Source: Zhengitettix transpicula (Eukaryota > Arthropoda > Insecta > Orthoptera > Tetrigidae). Taken from it: a stretch of 64,000 nucleotides of DNA. The translations under genes were made by a program, and so were the position numbers. The notes below the pieces were generated by a model. It made no database searches. It had not been told where the DNA came from and saw only the letters and a program-made list of their open reading frames with translations. The stretch covers positions 57,998,001 through 58,062,000 of the forward strand of contig CM073596.1 in NCBI GenBank assembly GCA_037074705.1. The letters run 5' to 3'. Numbering within the stretch: the first letter of the stretch is position 1; the number at the start of each line of letters is the position of its first letter. Below are positions 41,393 through 53,229 of the stretch, piece after piece.

Positions 41393-42228
41393 TAAGTAAA
41401 TAAACGTTTTCTATCTCTTCACTTTCTCGATGTAGGAATTTAATTAACAGCCTAATTCGAAAGCTAGGGTTTTATTGTCGGACAGTTGTCGTGGATCCGA
41501 TGAGTCGGCAGCGGAGACTCCCCGTGGGATTTCAGGAAGAATCTTTGCAAGATGAGAGCTCGGATCGCAAGTGTCTTACGGATGTACATGTGAAGGGGGA
41601 AGAAGAAGCGAATGTGGGAGGGGCTATTTTGGCAGCAGTGATCTCTTCACAAGGGACGCTTTTCCTTTCACCGAAATTGCTGAAGCCATCCGCGCGTTGG
41701 CAGCGAGAACTTGTGGGGAATTGCGTCGTCTAAGCTCAGGATTCGGTTCACTATCTCATATCCTTGCTTTTAGTGCAAATGAGTCCCATTCTGCGCGTCT
41801 CAAATTCCTATATGCGGGCATCGAGCATTCAAGAAAGGGAGAAGGGGGAAAAAAAAGGCTTTGGTTTATTATACGGGCAGGGAGGTGAAATCTAACTGCT
41901 TCACCCATTTCCTGAGAGACGCCTCGAATGATATGCGTCTTCTGTGTCAGATGTGGAGAGAGATTAAGCAATGCAGCTCGGCAACTTATTCCTGGCTACT
42001 TCTACTTACGGAAAAACCGGAAAACTACTTCTTCAGACATATTCAGGTATAAATAAGAGTTTCTTCTTTACAACATTTTGTAATTTCTTCTATTAATTAT
42101 ATATATTCGTCTTTCCAAATCACTGTATGAATTCAAGCAATTATCCATTAAAATGTTATATTTCTGATTTACAAAACATAATTGAATTTTTCTATATATT
42201 TTCTAAGTTAATATATAACAGCTATTAA
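41393..42228. other. Unrecognised moderately GC-rich stretch
   Basis: Overlapping open frames lie at 41491-41733 and 41571-41888 on the plus strand. Neither shows a domain I know. It could hold an exon, but without recognisable splice context I do not call one. Confidence 0.3.
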
Positions 42229-42665
42229 CTATCTGGGTGTTCGGCGTTGCCGGATTGTCCTAATTAAACTTAGCGACATCTATAACGCAGGATTTGACTC
42301 CCATCGTAGTTGTTTTTGCGTTATTTTTATGTAACGCCCATACACCCCTGAAGGGGTTAAACGGAATGTTGAATGTCAAAATTCAATTCAGCGACATCCA
42401 TATTCCCGGATTCGACTACAATATCTGATGTTTTTTATGAAACGCCCCTCCATCCAATACAGAAAGAAGTTTTGAATGTATATAGAGAAACTCTACCAAT
42501 CTAATTCACCCCATAAAATTTATATTCGACGCAAATATCGGCCCTAACAGCATGATTGAAAAATTCCACCCCCATCCATCCCATGCCCCTGGGGGTGATG
42601 GTTTTTTTTTGTTCGAAACGAACACGTGTACGAAATTTTGTCAAATTTGTTCCACGTGTGTAGAT
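42229..42665 (-). mobile_element. Degraded Helitron of the 33.5-kb subfamily
   Basis: ATCTGGGTGTTCGGCGTTGCC is the altered 3' end (CTAT in place of CTAG). AGCGACATCTATAACGC, GTAACGCCCATACACCCC and CATCCATATTCCCGGATTCG continue the match. The 5' end is not recognisable. Confidence 0.65.
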
Positions 42666-42921
42666 GAATGTGTATAATTGGTTTATATGAAGTGTCCTAC
42701 TTGTGAAACAGGGAGCAAATCGAACCAATAAATCAAATTACATTAAACAGATTTAAAGTTATTTTGAAATATTAAATATTTGGCCAATAATTACATTAGA
42801 AAAGGGTGTACAAACTAGAACACCGTTGGGAAGAGAATGTGAATTCCGTTGAAAAATAAAGGTGTTTCACAGAAATTAAATAATCTTAATTTTTTAACAC
42901 TACATGCAGTTTCATTCGAAG

Positions 42922-43032
42922 ACGGCCTCTACCCTTCCGCATCCCCCCTTTCAAATCCCTTCCTATGCTATTAAAGGGGAGTTGCCCAATGTGGATCGCC
43001 CTCATTTAGCCTGTTGCCCTAAAAAAAAACCG
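42922..43032 (+). mobile_element. Family A copy, strongly 5'-truncated
   Basis: Only the last about 110 bp: CCTCTACCCTTCCGCATCCC to CCTGTTGCCCT plus A9. Confidence 0.85.
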
Positions 43033-43052
43033 TTTCTCTGGAAGAAAAAAGT

Positions 43053-43607
43053 TCTGCGAGGGCTATTCTCTCGCAGGCAATACCTGCGAGGGATGTTCTC
43101 TCGCAGGCAGAACCTTGTTTGAGAGATACGAAGGGGCAACCTTTGGGTATACCTTTTCCTCTCCGTTTTTGAACTAAGGTTCCCACAAGCCGAGGCACCT
43201 CGGCCTGTTCTGAGAGGTGTATGTTCCGGGGTCACAGACCTTGGGCATACGGTAAGAGTTGTTCGCTATTCCCATTGGAACAGTCGACCAGCTGCCTCCT
43301 AAACTGGTCGAGGCACGGAGAAGGGAAAGCTGCGTCCCCACAGCAAACTCCTCTCCCGCTATCGGAAGGGAGTGGGACAAGTATCCAATGCCCGACCTAC
43401 CTGATGCAGGTTTTTCTAGGGTTTTCCCTGCATTTCTTTAGGAGAATGCCGGGTAGGATCTTTAAACTATATCCCGGGGGCCCTAGTTGACCCTTGGCTA
43501 CCTTCCTCTACCCTTCCGCATCCCCTCTTTAAAATCCCTACCTATGCTATTAAAGGGGAGTTGCCCAACGTGGATTACCCTCATGTAGCCTGTTTCCCTA
43601 AAAAAAG
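43053..43607 (+). mobile_element. Family A copy, full length with repeated 5' hairpin
   Basis: The 5' end carries two copies of a hairpin unit: CTGCGAGGGCTATTCTCTCG then CAGG, and CTGCGAGGGATGTTCTCTCG then CAGG. CTGCGAG pairs with CTCGCAG in each. All internal blocks follow, and it ends CCTGTTTCCCT plus A7. Confidence 0.85.
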
Positions 43608-45830
43608 TTTCTCTGGACTTATTTTTATCTCAAATCAGCGTGCTGTATGGTACTTAAAACGTTCCCGATACAACTGAAGACATTTGGGAGTCACGTGACG
43701 AAACTACGCTGTCTTTGAATAAACTGCGCTACAACTACTCGAAATATTCTCTTGATTGCTTATCCTTAAATTTGTAGCCTACCTGAAAATTAACCACGTT
43801 ATAAGAAACACATTTCCTAAATATTCCATATGTAAATAAAATCATTCTTTTTTGTCGGGATCCAACAGTTTTTTTTTTAGTTTGGATTCGCCGAGGAATG
43901 GCGCGTGAGTAATGCAAAGGGGAATTAGTGTCTGGCAGGCACGCGTGCGGGAAAGCTGGGATTTCCCTGCATCCATCCACTGATCCAGCTTCCTGTCGTT
44001 CGGGAGAAAATCCTGCTTCGCCTTGAGGCCCTTGTCACCTGCTCTGTTCTACAGTCAATAAATCATTCGGGGGGAAGTAATCGGATTCCACAAAAAAAGT
44101 TACCATCTCTCTCTCACAGACACAAACTATTCACATTTCATAATTCAGTTGATCAATAAGCACACACATAGGCCTACATCATTGTGCTTTTTTTTTTAAA
44201 AAAAAAGATTAGATGTAAAAAAAATTTGAATTGAAGATAATTTCACAATACCTCTTCTATCGGCCAGTAAATTATTTCTGAAAAATATCCCAGTCATCAA
44301 GACAAGTGTCAAGTCCATTTATTGGAAAATGAGATAAATATGCATTAAAAGAGTCTTCTAATTTCATTTAGATTAAATATTTCATTTTAGAGACAGATAA
44401 CCCATTAAAGGCTCTTCATAAGGCGTTAACTTTGAATGTAAAACACCCATAATTTTTTATTGATATCCTGTACCTTTATATGAAACGTTTCTAGCATATT
44501 TTTTCTAGGTTACATGGTTTGTTAAAATTTATTTAAGTTGTGGATTTTATTACTTACATGATTTATTTATTACACATTTTTATTATTACTATTACTTTTG
44601 AAGAATGGTCTCAGAATTATTGCGTCTATTTTTCTCAGCTTTCACGAAGTAAAATGAGAACACTAATACCTTCTTAGAATCAATTTAATCACTAACCATC
44701 ACAAAAATATCGAAAAATAATAAATTAAAAGGCACCTGGAAAAAGCGCTTTTAGCTTAACACCACTCCACGCAATATTTATATTAATATATATATATATA
44801 TATCGAGTTCCAAAAATATAACATTCTATTAATCGTTTATTGCAAATTATTAACATTTTTTTTAGGAAAAGTGAAAAAAAAATAGATTTGTTCCGAATGA
44901 ACCTTGTAGAATGACAGTAAGCTGATGTATATTTCTAATACAGTCAAATAGCCTATTATATAAATTTATAGAAAGGAAAACAAAACTGGATTTTGCTTAC
45001 GGTGACTGATACAGTATAAAATATACTTTTATATCGAATTTAAAACAGGTGAAAATTCCACCTTAAAATAGACGACATTCGGTCTCAAAGCAGACGAATA
45101 TGTCGAAGATAAACGACGAAAGCTTCTATTAAATAATTATGACGAATGGATATATTATATCTATGAAATATTGTTTATTGATACGATTTAACGTTAATAT
45201 TAATATACTTATTTAGTACATATTTTAAATTAAAATATAATTGACATCAAATTACGAGTAAAACTATGATGATATTGTCTCTTAACGGTGACGATAATAT
45301 GATAAGAGCTATAAAGATAGTTACTGTAATGCTGATGAATGTGCTTCTGCAGATGGTGACCGTTTTTCTGGCCAGTGGCTGTGTACAGTCGAGTCTCCCG
45401 GGGATATTTTGGCTCTCCGCTGAATCCCCCACATCCATTATACTAGGTTCCGTAATCAAATACACCCTCCAGACACGTCTAAGGAATGTTTCCCTCAGGA
45501 AACACCAAACCGTCCTCCGGCATGTGTCATGCGTGTACTAATTAATACTCAGACAGACGGTATTCAATGGGACTGTCACTACAAACCTTTACTTGACGCG
45601 CATGCGCAGAAACCAATTAAACGGATCAATTATAAATGTAGTAGTGGCTTGCAAATACAAATGTAAATTATTGGTATAATGTAGAGTAGTGATATCATGG
45701 TGTTACATAATTTCATGGAGAAGAAGACAAAACGGAATTTGCTTATTGTGGGTGGATCGCAGTCGCAAATTAATATTTACAATAAAATATAATAAAACTC
45801 ACATAATATTCTGATATTCTTTTAACAGAA
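43608..45830. other. Intergenic AT-rich DNA
   Basis: No gene seen. It contains the T10A9 tract at 44188, a short TA run near 44790-44802 and unsupported small frames (for example 45266-45541). Confidence 0.5.
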
Positions 45831-45846
45831 AAGGATAACTAAATAA

Positions 45847-46120
45847 TTTTTTTTAGGGTAACAGGCTACATAGGGCAACTCCCCTTTAATAGCATAGGAA
45901 GGGATTTGAAAAGAGGGATACGGAAGGGTAGAGGAAGGTAGCCAAGGGTTACTAGGGCCCCCGGGCTATGGTTTAAGGATCCTACCCGGCATTCGCCTAA
46001 AGAAATGCAGGGAAAACCCTAGAAAAACCTGCATCAGGTAGGTCGGGCATTGGGTACTTGTCCCACGCCCTTCCGATAGCGGGAGAGGAGTTTTCTGTGG
46101 GGACGCAGCATTCCCTTCTC
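45847..46120 (-). mobile_element. Family A copy with exact 15-bp target-site duplication
   Basis: AGGATAACTAAATAA occurs at 45832-45846 and again at 46121-46135, directly flanking the element. The element starts with T8 (the poly(A) tail on the other strand) and ends, 5'-truncated, at GCAGCATTCCCTTCTC. An A-rich target, a tail and a variable-length duplication are the marks of target-primed reverse transcription. Confidence 0.92.
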
Positions 46121-46135
46121 AGGATAACTAAATAA

Positions 46136-46864
46136 GACGGGTCGCATATTCATATATTTTCGTTTGTCTCCAGAGAGCGAGTTTGTGTTTACAGTTTCCT
46201 GCCGCTTATGCAACCTATCAGACACTTGCGCTTACCGCTAGTCTACTTATAAGGCGTCTGTCGCAGCATGTAACGATTTCTAATAATATTGTATAAAATA
46301 CTTCCTATGACTAATAATTTCGACAAAAGTAAAAATTTACATACAATCTGACTCAATACCATTTATTTATCACATTATTATAATAAATGTAATTTTTTTT
46401 GTTCATAATTAACTTTAAAAAATTATCTTTCTCTGACCCTTTTGATGTACCTCTTCACGCCACACAACAGTTTAGAAAAAGTAATCATACTATTCTGAAT
46501 TTTTTAAAATCCAAATTATTTATAATGCAGAAAATAAAAATTTGGAAGTCCGCAATACCAAAGTTATTAAGTCTTAGTAATTAGAAGCAATATAATTAGT
46601 ATTTAATTACAATAAACATTCAAGTGTATATTAAATTTAGATTCAAACATTTTTTTTAATATATGATTAAAAATATTAGAAGCTTTTATCCTAAATCTCA
46701 GCTATATTTTATTTAATACACTAAAAATGAAATACTGTTGTTCCCACCTTGCATAAAAATTCTAGTTTCTCATTAACGTTAAACGTGTTTCAATACAGAT
46801 TTTTATTGCGATGATACGCTGAAAGTTCATGTACGAAGACAATAATAATCTATCTATCTATCTA
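46136..46864. other. Intergenic AT-rich DNA
   Basis: No gene or repeat recognised, apart from a short TATC run at 46852-46868 at the Helitron edge. Confidence 0.5.
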
Positions 46865-47624
46865 TCTATATAATAAAAAAGGGAGTATATTTGTATGTAT
46901 GTCTGTTTGTATTTACGTTGTTCTTTATACAAATTTTATCGCGTGGACAGAATGCAACAAAAATTGGTATACGTATTCTGCCAAAATCGAGAACCGGTAC
47001 TGTGGGGGTGAGAAACCCCTAGAATAAACGTGGAAATAATTATAATTGAAATAAGTTACGAATTAGTGTTAAATTACTGCGCGAGACGATGACGTCATAA
47101 GTTTTCAAGACATTGACGCATCCTAAATATAGTTCTATATTTCGTAATGAAATTAAGCAGAAATATTTTTATTTAATATAAAGTATACATGTGGAAAGAA
47201 TTATAATTAAAAACCGTGATCATTAAATATTAATTTACTGCGCGCCAAGAGACAATGACGTCACGCGAGAGAAAGACGTTACTACGCAACGAACAAAGGA
47301 AATATCTCCTTTATTAGGAATGAACTAAAGCAGAAATATTTTATTTAAATAAAAAGTATAATTTTATACAGCAATATTCCATCGAATGGTAATAAAGAAG
47401 AATACGAATTACTTTACCATCCTTTGGGAAAATGTAAGTTAATTTTCGCGCTGTATTAGTTGTGGGTCTAGCTAACAATTTCATCAATGTAATATTTCGT
47501 AATGTATGAAGACTGAGTGACGATTATATCCTGAAATACTCAAGGAATATATTTAAGTAATCAATTAAATACTTTTTCGAGTTAATATAAATAAGTACAC
47601 GAGCAACGCCGGGCACCCAGCTAG
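46865..47624 (+). mobile_element. Non-autonomous Helitron, second subfamily, intact ends
   Basis: TCTATATAATAAAAAAGGGA to CAACGCCGGGCACCCAG plus CTAG (47621-47624). The block GACGTCAC/GACGTCAT with GCGCGAGA occurs twice inside (about 47080-47120 and 47255-47290), reflecting an internal duplication of about 180 bp also present at 60.9-61.1 kb. Confidence 0.85.
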
Positions 47625-48420
47625 TAGTAAATAATAAAACCATATTCCTCGGCCTGAAAAAACTATTCAAACGTAATCAACGATGATGATTCGAAACGTG
47701 ATAAATATTACCATTGTAAATAAATCTAGAATGTCAAACTACAGACATATAAATTTAAATTAAAAACTGAAGATGTTAAATCAACATACGTTGTGAATAT
47801 GTAAGTGCGATCCAGAGAAGCGTCAGTTCTTGAGAAGATGTTCCTCTGCTTCATAAGTGCCAAACAATTTTTTGAGTACCCACCTGAAACATAAGAAACA
47901 GAATAATATATATATATTGAATGACGTCTGTATAGGGTGAATATAACACGATAATTCATATGTATGAAATAATTATATAGAGATATATATGAAGAGAAAT
48001 GGCAAAATAGGTCGTTACGTATATGTAGAAATATTTTATGAATAAGGAAGTTGCGGAATGTAATCTATTGGCACTTCTAAATTACCCATTATTATCTATT
48101 ATCTATTATCTATCAAATGATGTAGCACATTAGGCACTAATTTAATTTTGACATTAAAACTAACCTTTATTCTTGTCAATACGTATAAAAATTCATCCAT
48201 GTTATAAATTTTAACACAAGTTTTCGTCGTCATCTGAAGCTGAAGACCGTTTTTTTTTATTTTATTTTTATAAAGTCTCGCACATTCTTACTTAATTTGG
48301 CCCCAGGATAATCCCTTTCCTTCCTATAAACGTTTTTAACTCTAGAATCTTCTTATTATTATATTGCTAAATACTTAGAATTTTTATATTTAACAGATTT
48401 TACGATCAATATGAAAATAA
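47625..48420. other. Intergenic AT-rich DNA
   Basis: No gene seen; short TA and TATC runs only. Confidence 0.5.
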
Positions 48421-48490
48421 TTTACGTCTGATTGAAAATAGTGAGTGAGAAAGACAGCCAATACGGACAAAAAAGGGTAATATAAATACC

Positions 48491-48530
48491 ACACAACGTT
48501 TCTGGGATCCTTGTGCCTTTCGTCAGGTGC
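48491..48530 (-). ncRNA. Hammerhead ribozyme-like core, type 2 (left arm)
   Basis: Minus strand: GCAC, CTGACGA, AA, GG..., GATCCC, A, GAAA, CGTT, GTGT. Stem I is intact. Stem II is reduced by GGCACAAGGATCCC where other copies read GGGAACAAGGATCCC. Confidence 0.5.
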
Positions 48531-48635
48531 TAAGAAGAGCCTAGAGTAACACAACTGCATTATAATATAATAAATAAAAGGCTTTTGAGTGTTGTCAACT
48601 GACCAGTGCAGTTGTGTTTCTCTAGGCTCTTCTTA

Positions 48636-48676
48636 GCACCTGACGAAAGTGACTAAGGATCCGAGAAACGTTGTGT
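48636..48676 (+). ncRNA. Hammerhead ribozyme-like core, type 2 (right arm)
   Basis: GCAC, CTGACGA (48640-48646), AAGTGACTAAGGATCCGA, GAAA (48665-48668), CGTT, GTGT. Stem II is weakened by substitutions on both sides. Confidence 0.45.
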
Positions 48677-48735
48677 GGTATTTATATTATCACTTTTTTT
48701 TGTCTGTATTGACTATCTTTCTTATTCAGATTTTA

Positions 48736-49659
48736 CGATCTTTAATTTATCATGACGTTTAAAAAAGGCTTTAGTATATATTTCAGCTGCTTTAATACGT
48801 TTTTTAATGGATCTATAGAATGATCTTCAGCCTCAAGTAGATGAATATGTTGGGAAAAACAACTACAGCTACTGTTAAAATTTATAACTAATTATATAGT
48901 GTATCGAAGAAAGTTTTTACACTTATTGACAGGAATAAAGGTTAATTTTAATATGATTTGTTAGTCGTGCTTGATAAATATTCTGCATTGTTTTAAAAAA
49001 ACTGTTTGCTATACTTTTGAATGGTCACGGGTTATCATTTATAAGTACTTAATATATTTTCTAAAAGGCACATCGATTAGATGGAGTCCAATAAATAATG
49101 TATATATTGACGACTTTTTATCAATCAGATAATTAACTATTGATCCAATTTATAAATTTTGTAAATAAAAATTTAAACATCGTAGTGAATCATAAATGCC
49201 ACGGGCACGAGCGTGTGGTGGGGGCGGAGAGGAGGGAACACACATTTATGAAATTATTTCTGGTAGCCGTATCTGACAAGTGATCGGCAACGTTTAATTA
49301 ACAGCAGTAATAAAACACGGCGGAGAAAAGAAATGACACGTCGGGGGAATAATAACGGTGTTTCTGAAACGATTGATTGCAACGTTTCCACTTGACGTAC
49401 ATTTTAATAACTTGGTTGTCGTGATATATTCATACTATATATACGTGACATGTTAGTTACTGAATGTAATATATTTAATAGTTAAATTCTTACAACTCTT
49501 TTACCCATAACCCGTACACACACTATTATCTCTGGGATATTATCTCTCTCACACTGAATATTTATTCAGTTGCCATGGCAACAGAAAAAACTTCGTTTTT
49601 TAATCGCTGGCCGGATCCAGGCACATCTCTGCCTCTATGATTTTTCGCGACCAATTTAA
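48736..49659. other. Intergenic AT-rich DNA
   Basis: No gene or recognised repeat. Confidence 0.5.
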
Positions 49660-50252
49660 ATTTCCGTGGCCTATGTCAGATGACCGCTATCCACGCCAAA
49701 ACGTAAAATTAACAATATACAATTAAAATATAATAGCTTAAACACCAAATTTATATTAGGAGTAAATAATGAATATACGGAACCCTTTGCTATTAATAGT
49801 GGCGTAAGACAAGATGGTGCGCTATAAGTCATACTATTTGACCTAACCCTGGAAGCATCAATTTGAAAAATAGACACGTCCGGGCATATAGGTATTAAGA
49901 CTCTTGAAATATGTGCCTACGCAGATGATACAGCCATTATAAGTAGAAGAGCGTCTCGCTAAAGGAAACCACAACCGAACTATATAATGATGCCAAAATA
50001 AGAGGAATCGAAATAAGCGGAAACGAGACCAAATATATGGAAAGTAATAGAACGCAAAACAAGAAATTTGAGAGTTGTAAAGTTAAGGACTTTTCCTTTG
50101 AGCAAGTAAATGAATTCACTTATCTGGGTTCACAAATAAACAATTTAAATATAATCACAAACGAAATTAAAACCCGAATAATAAATGGAAATAGATGCTA
50201 TTGTGCATATAAAAATTTAATGTGGTCAAAAATTTTAAATAACAGCGCGAAG

Positions 50253-50772
50253 TTTTTTTTTTTAGGTAACAGGTTTCATGAGGGTAATCCACAAGGTGGC
50301 AACTCCTCTTTAATAGCATAGGAAGGGATTTGAAAGGGGGAAATGAGGAACGGTAGAGAAAGATAGACAAGGGTTAACTAGGGGCTCCGGGCTATATTTT
50401 GAGGATCCTACCCGGCATTCGCCTAAAAGTAATGAAGAGAAAACCCTAGAAAAACCTGCATCAGGTAGGTCGGGCATTGGGTACTTGTGCCACGCCCTTC
50501 CGATAGCGGGAGAAGAGTTTGCTGTGGGGACGCAGCATTCCCTTCTCCGTGCCTCGACCAGTTTAGGAGGCAGCTGGCGGACTGTTCCAATGGGAATAGC
50601 GGACAACTCTTACCGTATGCCCCAAGGTCTGTGACCCCGGAACATACACCTCTCAGAACAGGGCCGAGGCTTGTGGGAACCTTAGTTCAAAAACGGAGAG
50701 GAAAAGGCATCCCCAAAGGTAGCCCCTTCGTATCTCTCCTACAAGGTTCTGCCTGCGAGGGAATATCCCCCA
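50253..50772 (-). mobile_element. Family A copy, full length, inside a LINE
   Basis: A T11 tract, AGGTAACAGGTTTC, to TGCCTGCGAGGGAATATCCC at the 5' end. Confidence 0.85.
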
Positions 50773-50790
50773 TGCGGAAGGGGGGTTTTC

Positions 50791-51043
50791 TTTAGGGCAA
50801 CAGGCTACATGAGGGTGATCCACATTGGGCAACTCCCCTTTAATAGCATAGGAAGGGATTTGAAAGGGGGGATGCGGAAGGGTAGAGGAAGGTATACAAG
50901 GGTTAACTAGGGCCCCCGGGCTATATTTTAAGGATCCTACCCGGGATTCACCTAAAGAAATGCAGGGAAAACCCTAAAAAAACCTGCAACGGGTAGGTCG
51001 GGCATTGGATGCTTGTCCCACGCCCTTCCGATAGCGGGAGAAA
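50791..51043 (-). mobile_element. Family A copy, 5'-truncated, tandem with the previous one
   Basis: TTTAGGGCAACAGGCTAC to CCGATAGCGGGAGA, where the LINE sequence resumes. Confidence 0.8.
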
Positions 51044-51360
51044 GGATATACGGCCCTAAAAAGAATAATTATGATAGCTACAGGATTCTAATGAACCATG
51101 AGCTGGACAATCTGATTAATCAAGCAAATATCTTAAGGTTTGGACATGTGTGACGAGGATGGGTGAGAACAGAACACCTAAAAAAATTTTGTTGTGGAAA
51201 CCTGGAAAGACGAAGAATAAAGCGGCAATCCTCGTTTACGATGGATTGACGGAGTTGAGGAGGATGGGAGAACGAGGATGGAGACGACTGGCGAATGGAA
51301 TAATATTGTTGAGAAGGCCAAAACCCATGCAGGGTTGTAAAGCCATTAATTGAATAGAAA

Positions 51361-52654
51361 AACACCAAATTTGTCAAATTATAGGAATTAATATCGTTTT
51401 GGAACTTGGGAAATGTGCATGAAGAATTTGAATTTGATATTTAAATTCGACAAAAATAAAATGGAATAAATAAATATCAAATTAGTTAGATCAATACAAA
51501 GAGAAAACGGTAGTCGGACGCTCTCTAATGAAACCTTTTATAGAAGGCTAAATAAAATAATATAGGATAAAACTAGAGGGAGAACCAATATAAGGACTTG
51601 CTTGACTCTAAATCGAAGGTGTTATAATGTTGAAGCGTCAATATGTACGTTCTATATTTTTAAAGAGAATGATGGTAATTATAGAGCCTCCGCAGGGTGT
51701 TGGCGAGCTATCTGACTATAGACAACGCATTGCGGAAGGAATTTCATTTACGAGGAGGAAATTCTCGTCTCCGAACAGTAGAATCCGAAGAGGAATCCAC
51801 AGTTTCTAATTACAAACACCAGGGCTTTATATATCACGGCAAACTTGCAATTATTACTCAGGCTCCAACAGCGCCATCGCAATTGCCAAAATTCTCTATA
51901 TCCCGTTGGGCGTACAATATCAACACTTGGTGCAGTGGATTTATCTCTCTGCAAAATATATTAGTGTCGGTACTAGGCGAAGTTTATATTTCCACGTTGG
52001 CTTGTAATAACCACCTGGGTTTTAATTGCTTCAACCTCCAGTTAACGAACTTTTACTGCTGTTTGGGAAACCCTACATAATTACAGTAAATACTCGTACA
52101 AATAAAGGCTGAGACTGCATTCTACACCATGGGAAAAGGGATAACACACATTACACCATCCATTTTGAACTTTGTCTATTATTCAGAAGAATTTCGCATT
52201 TAAAACTGTGAACTTGAGAGGAGACTCTACTAGAGGGACAATGGTGTCCAAAACTAATGCACTTGTATTATAAAATATTGTAAGCTAAATTATGAACTCC
52301 CATCCACGTAATTCCTCCAGTCCTGGTGGATCTACCAACAGCAAATCTGGTCCTCGTAGAGAAATGAGTTCTCTAATTTAGTTTCTCCACGGAGATGCCA
52401 TCCTGACAAACTTAATCCTATTCGAGTAACAGAAATAACGACGAAGGACAAGTTGTGTCAACACTTAGAAGCTCACATTTTTATTCTGAATCTCCGGGTT
52501 TTATAGAGCGGTAAATAAGTGACGGCCCAATTGGAATAAGTCCTGATAACTGTTGCCCATCAAGAGTCTTCAGTGGTAGTTGTGTAGTTTAACGTAAGGT
52601 AAATTGTTAAGTTGTAGTAATAAATTTCCTTTAACAACAAAATGGAAGAAGAAA
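51361..52654. other. Stretch between LINE fragments
   Basis: No intact gene. 51697-52080 is open on the plus strand, but I recognise no domain. It may be LINE-derived or unique. Confidence 0.35.
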
Positions 52655-53200
52655 TAAAAAGAAGGATATACGGCCCTAAAAAGAATAATTATGGTAGCTA
52701 CAGGATTCTAAATGAACCATGAGCCGGACAATCTGATTAATCAAGTACATATCTTACAGTTTTGATGGCATGTGATGAGGATGGGTGAGAACAGAACACC
52801 TAAGAAAATTATGTTGTGGAAACCGGAGGGGCGAAGAATAAAGAGGCAGACCTCGTTTACGATGGATAGACAGAGTTGAGGAGGATGTGGGAATAATTAT
52901 GGTAGCTACAGGATTCTAAATAAAACCATGAGCCGGACAATCTGATTAATCAAGTACATATCTTACAGTTTCGATGGCATGTGATGAGGATGGGTGAGAA
53001 CAGAGCACCTAAGAAAATTATGTTGTGGAAACCGGAGGGGCGAAGAATAAAGAGGCAGACCTCGTTTACGATGGATAGACGGAGTTGAGGACGATGTGGG
53101 AGTACGAGGATGGAGGCGACTGGCGAATGATTGAGGAGAATAGAATAATATTGTTGAAAAGGCCAAAACCCATCCAGGGGTTGTTAAGCCAATAATTGAA
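52655..53200 (+). pseudogene. LINE C-terminal fragment with 208-bp tandem duplication
   Basis: GAAGGATATACGGCCCTAAA repeats the 51045-51070 sequence, so this is a second copy of the same LINE tail (RRIYGPKKNNYG, then RRRIKRQTSFTMD). Sequence 52684-52891 is repeated at 52892-53099 with few differences. The tail reads VEKAKTHPG near 53160. No upstream RT is attached. Confidence 0.75.
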
Positions 53201-53229
53201 TAGCTTGGAAAACCTTCTGGTTCTTAAAG

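Larger units (their letters stand above)
48421..48735. mobile_element. Type-2 hammerhead repeat, most complete fold-back copy
   Basis: Both ends carry the CTGATTGAAAATA / AGAAAGACAGCCAATAC block and its complement. Inside are the two cores (minus 48491-48530, plus 48636-48676) and GAGTAACACAACTGCA against TGCAGTTGTGTTTCTC. The spacer is about 45 bp. The cores point outward. It resembles a MITE in shape, but the hammerheads point to retroelement LTR-like units. Confidence 0.75.
49660..51360 (+). pseudogene. Decayed LINE reverse transcriptase, interrupted by family A
   Basis: A + strand reading with stops and shifts shows NNEYTEPFAINSGVRQDGAL (about 49769-49825; the usual GVRQGD with two residues swapped), SGHIGIKTLEICAYADDTA with the catalytic YADD at 49918-49929, and FEQVNEFTYLGSQINN (about 50098-50145). 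After the family A block (50253-51043) it resumes at RRIYGPKKNN and ends with a GDDWRM-like and VEKAKTHAGL C-terminus near 51345. The stretch expected between the GNRCYCAYKNL and IYGP blocks (about 60 residues) is missing. Craftsman/jockey-type endonuclease-RT LINE; not functional. Confidence 0.8.

Noticed and set aside
41491..42052. Overlapping plus-strand frames between Helitrons
   Set aside because: Frames overlap in different registers and none shows a known domain.
49671..50119. Minus-strand frames over the LINE
   Set aside because: Shadows; the coding signal (YADD, GVRQ, TYLGSQINN) is on the plus strand.
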